Translations under genes and position numbers: made by a program
Notes under the pieces: model-generated
What the model was told of the DNA's origin: nothing
Database searches by the model: none
Seen by the model: only the letters and a program-made list of their open reading frames with translations
Assembly: GCA_036365145.1 (NCBI GenBank)
Contig: JAEOAD010000031.1
Location: 6,606,001 to 6,670,000, forward strand
Reading direction: 5' to 3'
DNA from: Orientallactaga sibirica
Lineage: Eukaryota > Chordata > Mammalia > Rodentia > Dipodidae
Length of the DNA stretch: 64,000 nucleotides
Shown: one piece after another, positions 60,706-64,000 of the stretch
Position numbering within the stretch: the first letter of the stretch is position 1
Layout of the letters: each line of letters begins with the position of its first letter

Positions 60706-61255
60706 GTGCCGCCCGCCCCCTAGTCTTCTCTCTTCGCCCGGAGTCCTCGCTCCTCCCGGTGCCCTGGGGCTCCAGGCTGCAGCCGGGCTGTCCTGGAAGT
60801 GCTTCTGGCTCTGGACAAACTATGCCTCGGGCCGGTTAGAGACTTTTAATTTGAGGTCAAGGACTAGGGTCAGGCTGATGGACCACCAAACTTTGAGGAA
60901 GTCAGTGTGCCCAGGAGTGAAACGCTTGGCATCTGGACAGACATACCTGTGCACCCACACCACGCCGCCTCCTCTCCACCCCGGACTGCTTTCTGCCTCA
61001 CCATTGCTGTTATTTAGCTAGGAATAAGAATAGGGTACCCTAGTGTCACAGGATTAATAAAGGTTAGAGTACTGCTTGGCACCAGAAAAGTGTTAAGTAC
61101 TGTGTGGGGCCCCGAGGCTTTGTGAGAACGAGAACTGTTGTGAAAGCGTGATTGTAATTTTGGGCATACATGAAAAAGTGAGTCAGAGGTTTTGAGATTC
61201 ATGACCCCGTGTTTTCCATTCTGCTCATCGAGATGAGATCCGCTGCCTCCCCGTA
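60706..61255. other. Single-copy DNA flanking CpG island
   Basis: CpG content declines steadily. A weak L2-like piece (GTACTGCTTGGCACCAG) lies near 61070-61085. No exon identified. Confidence 0.4.
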
Positions 61256-61257
61256 CT

Positions 61258-61385
61258 GTCTATGTCTTAGCCTCTCTCAGACTCGGTTTTCTAATCTACA
61301 AATGGGATTTTTTTTTTTAATGGATTCATGAAGATTAAGTGAGAACAACTCATGAAGGTTGGGAGCTGGTTTTCAAAATCCAGGA
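61258..61385 (-). repeat. MIR SINE fragment
   Basis: CTGTCTATGTCTTAGCCTC, CGGTTTTCTAATCTACAAATG and ATGAAGATTAAGTGAGAAC follow the reverse MIR order. Confidence 0.6.
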
Positions 61386-62214
61386 CCTCCAGGTCTCTTC
61401 TTCTGAGGGCTGGGCACCTGTAATTAACACCTTCAAAGGCTGGCCTTGGGCTACTGATGACCTTAATCTCCTTTCCCACGTGACTCTACCCTGGGTCAAG
61501 GGGACAACTTGCCAAGGCCTTTCTGAAGCTTCTTGCTCCATCCTCCCCACACCTCAAGACACCATGAGTTACCATTGCTGGTGGATTAATCTGATTTACC
61601 ACACTCACACCTGCCCAGAAGAACTGACCAGAGACATGAAAGGTTTTGCAAAGAAATTTTATTTGCTGTTGGATAGGGCCAGAGAGGCAGAAGGTTCCAA
61701 GGGTTGGGGTGGGGGGAGTATTTCTTCCACAGTTTGTCGGAATCCTCCTGCAGGGTCAATGGTCTTGGAAGAGTACCAGTGGCTCAGGCACCTGGGTACC
61801 ATGTCTGCTTTCCCACTTCTGCTCCTCCAGCCTCAGCCTTCCTGTGGCCCCCAGTCAGGTCTGCCTCTGGGAAGCCCTGGAGCAGACCCAGGCACATCCT
61901 CACCTTCCCTTCCCGCCAGGCTTTCAGGAAGAGGCGAAGTTTGCAAAGAGTAGATGACCAGTTGCCAAGAAGCAATCCTTGGTCTATATGTGGTTCCCAG
62001 TTCTTCCTCCTTCACCTGCCCCAATGCCCAGGCTCCAGAGCTGGGCACTCCAGCCGCCCCGCCCCCCCCCCCCGCCCGGCCTTCCGTACTGCGCTAGAAA
62101 CGACAGTAGGTGGAATTCAGGAGGACTTTAAGCAAGTATTTGAAGGGACCTTGCAGAGAGAGGTTACATGTGGGGACTGGCCAGGAGGGGTTTGGACTTT
62201 AAGTGGCTCAAACA
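61386..62214. other. Single-copy block
   Basis: Contains an AATAAA on the minus strand (complement of 61658-61663) and a C-run at 62062-62074. The 204-aa and 200-aa plus frames at 61339-61953 and 61704-62306 overlap in different phases, start in or run into MIR sequence and lack any domain, so they are not called genes. Confidence 0.4.
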
Positions 62215-62345
62215 GGATTTCTTTGGGGTTAGGAGTACAGACTGTAGAGCCCATGAGACAGACCTGCCCCCCACCTTTTTTTAGCTATGTGACTTGGTGT
62301 CTGTAACTTGAGTTTCAGTGTCCTCATGTGTAAAATGAACATGCC
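62215..62345 (-). repeat. MIR SINE
   Basis: AGTACAGACTGTAGAGCCC, AGCTATGTGACTTGGTGTC, TTGAGTTTCAGTGTCCTC and ATGTGTAAAATGAACATGCC fit the reverse MIR well. Confidence 0.75.
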
Positions 62346-63396
62346 AAAGGTACCCGCAGCTCATAAACTTAGGAGGAAATCAGTGCACCCAATCACGTGA
62401 CCTGGCACCTGACAGTAGCACCCCTAGCACCAGCCTCTGGTGCTCTTTGGCTGTTAATGCGACTTTCCTCTGGACTCCAGTAGTTGCCGCCCAAGCCTCA
62501 GAGATCTCAGATGGTTTCTCAGACCCTTATAGGTCGCTCCACTGAGACTCTTTTCCTCCGCTCTTTTGGGGGAGCAGGGGGCCAATGGAGAGCTGTGTCT
62601 CAACTTGTGGGGGAATTCTGAGCCCAGGCCCTCGGGGCACTCGGTATGGACCCTCACAGGTACTTTCTAGGCAATTTACTCTTTCGGAGGTAAAGCTGGC
62701 TGGCTGTTGGCGCTGGGTACAGCATGTCCTAGTGATGTCTTTCTAAACATATGCTGCGTGTGCCAAGATGGAGTTTTTCTAGAGCGGGTCCACGGTTGCT
62801 GCCTTCAGCACACTGACTCCTCCCTTGGGCCGCAGCAGGGAGGGCCTCCTTGCTCACCGCGGCCACCATGTGGCCGACCCAGAGGTCTACAAAAACCTCC
62901 TCTCTAAAATAGGCAGCTCCTCAGGGTCTAGGGACTGTGCCTCTCAGAGGGAAGCCAGAGTGGACACTCGCCTCCCTGCCCCAGGCTTCTGTCTTACTCT
63001 GCCCCTTCCTCATTCAAACTCCACAAACCTGCCAATCTCTCTGCCCCATCTTCCACACAACTGAGAGTGATATAATGATGCCAACCTGAGTAAGACCCAG
63101 GGCAACTCAGCCTTGGCATTTGGTAGGGTTTTGGTCAACAATAGCAGCCATGGTGATATGTTTATTAGGCTGGAGAAAGTCCAGTGGCCAGGGGCTGCCA
63201 GAGATGCCGGGGTGCTTTTTCCTGCCACTGCACCACCCCTATCCTGGAGCTCCTAGGTCGCTGACAGAAATTAAGCCTATTAAATAACCACTACATTTTT
63301 CAATAAAGGTATTTCACAAACATGGAGACATGTCTAGTGCTAATTTCAGGAACCATCCATACATAAGCCTACTGACAGCTCACACACTTTATTCAG
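62346..63396. other. Single-copy block
   Basis: About 1 kb, free of young repeats, with scattered CpGs near 62440-62640. Nothing recognised. Confidence 0.4.
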
Positions 63397-63452
63397 TGCT
63401 GAGTTTCTTGTATGCTAAGCAGGCATTCTACCACTGAGTTATGCATACCCTC
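63397..63452 (-). repeat. ID SINE fragment
   Basis: GTATGCTAAGCAGGCATTCT then ACCACTGAGTTATGCATACCC is the reverse of the ID 5' half. The B-box end is badly eroded. Confidence 0.7.
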
Positions 63453-63489
63453 CACCCCATCACTTACTTTAAAATGTATATAAATAAGA

Positions 63490-63860
63490 TTATGTCTTGT
63501 AGCTTGTTCTGTTATTTATTCTTTTCACTTAAGAATATATACTGGTCAACCTTCCACATCAACCCAGACACATATCTACCACAATGACTTGTACAGCTAC
63601 ACAGTACTCCACAGTATAAAATGTCCCATTACTTCATTTCAGTTGTTTGCATACTTAAAAGAAATGATGCCATGAACATCCTTGTACATCCTTTTTTGGG
63701 AGCTTTGACAAAATACCCAGTCGATTCCTACTAGTGCAATTTGTGATGGAGCACATGTGCTTTTGACATTTTGACCCTGTCACATTTCAGAAAATGTTGT
63801 AAACTTACACTCACTTACCAACCAATAGTAGGTGAGAGTGTTTTAAAACAGACGCATCAT
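63490..63860 (+). mobile_element. Ancient LINE 3'-region fragment
   Basis: TCTTTTCACTTAAGAATATAT, CAGCTACACAGTACTCCAC, GCCATGAACATCCTTGTACA and CCAACCAATAGTAGGTGAGA keep the order of a familiar ancient mammalian LINE segment, also represented near 11.2-11.5 kb. Confidence 0.68.
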
Positions 63861-64000
63861 GGTAAACAAATGCACAAAAACAGCTTTCCAGTGGGACAGA
63901 GGCACCTAAGGACTGACCACTGAGAATGGCATTGCACCTGCCTGCTGTCCCTAGGGCAGTGCCATGTTATTTCCTCCTATCCAGACCTGTGCAAGCTGGT

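Noticed and set aside
61640..61800. Minus-strand gene 3' end at an AATAAA (61658-61663 complement)
   Set aside because: A single hexamer without an upstream recognisable exon or clear downstream GU-rich element is too weak to call a terminator or a gene end.
61339..62306. Two overlapping plus-strand frames of about 200 aa
   Set aside because: They overlap in different phases, one begins inside a MIR-like stretch and the other ends inside a MIR, and neither peptide shows a motif.
1..64000. Many 60-100 aa frames inside SINEs and microsatellites
   Set aside because: The same peptide fragments (for example ALQANALTAKPSLQP or SGWRPWCAHSLS) recur because they are translations of B1/B2-type repeats, not of genes.

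Overview
This is a stretch of mammalian, almost certainly rodent, nuclear DNA with no protein-coding gene that I can support. The rodent call rests on three interspersed-repeat families: (i) about 50 B1-type 7SL-derived SINEs; (ii) about 40 copies of a tRNA-derived SINE with a 'GGCTGGAGAGATGGCTTAG' head, a CT-rich 3' part and an (AAATA)n tail, called 'B2-type' here; and (iii) ID and ID+B1 ('B4-type') elements. The B2-type consensus, and the 3' UTR of a LINE-1 at about 30.2-31.05 kb, look to me like those of jerboas (Dipodidae, for example Jaculus). That species call is from memory and is an inference. Older mammalian fossils lie underneath: MIRs, an MLT1-class MaLR LTR, an L2-like fragment and ancient L1 3' fragments.

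Layout. 0-8 kb: SINE-rich, with a tandem B1 pair, an MLT1 fossil and a 609-bp solo ERV LTR on the minus strand. 8-10 kb and 13.5-19.6 kb: long single-copy blocks with homeodomain-like motifs, resembling conserved non-coding DNA. 20-28.6 kb: dense SINE/ID/L1 patchwork with clear nesting. 29.4-29.8 kb: a small CpG-rich block. 30.2-31.05 kb: LINE-1 3' end. 31-44 kb: more SINEs, including a B1/B2 mosaic and a fold-back B2. 42.2-42.6 and 48.0-48.4 kb: further CpG-rich single-copy blocks. 44.3-63.3 kb: mostly single-copy, with CpG-rich DNA at 51.9-52.8 kb and a strong CpG island at 59.7-60.6 kb. That island carries a near-perfect minus-strand splice donor and is the best promoter/first-exon candidate. 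63.5-63.86 kb: an ancient LINE fragment.

The open reading frames in the window are short, overlap on both strands, and fall in SINEs, microsatellites or GC-rich islands. None shows a recognisable domain. The window therefore reads as intergenic or intronic DNA beside an unidentified, possibly developmental, gene. The observations most worth checking are: the CpG island with its donor; four CTCF-like motifs in CpG-rich blocks; an 11-bp TAATTGCCAGG motif occurring three times outside repeats; an AGACG/CRE-like cluster near 9.17 kb; two head-to-tail B1 pairs each inside a single target-site duplication; and the odd SINE mosaics at 41.3 and 43.6 kb. Abbreviation: TSD, target-site duplication. Conservation, expression and splice calls could not be tested here.
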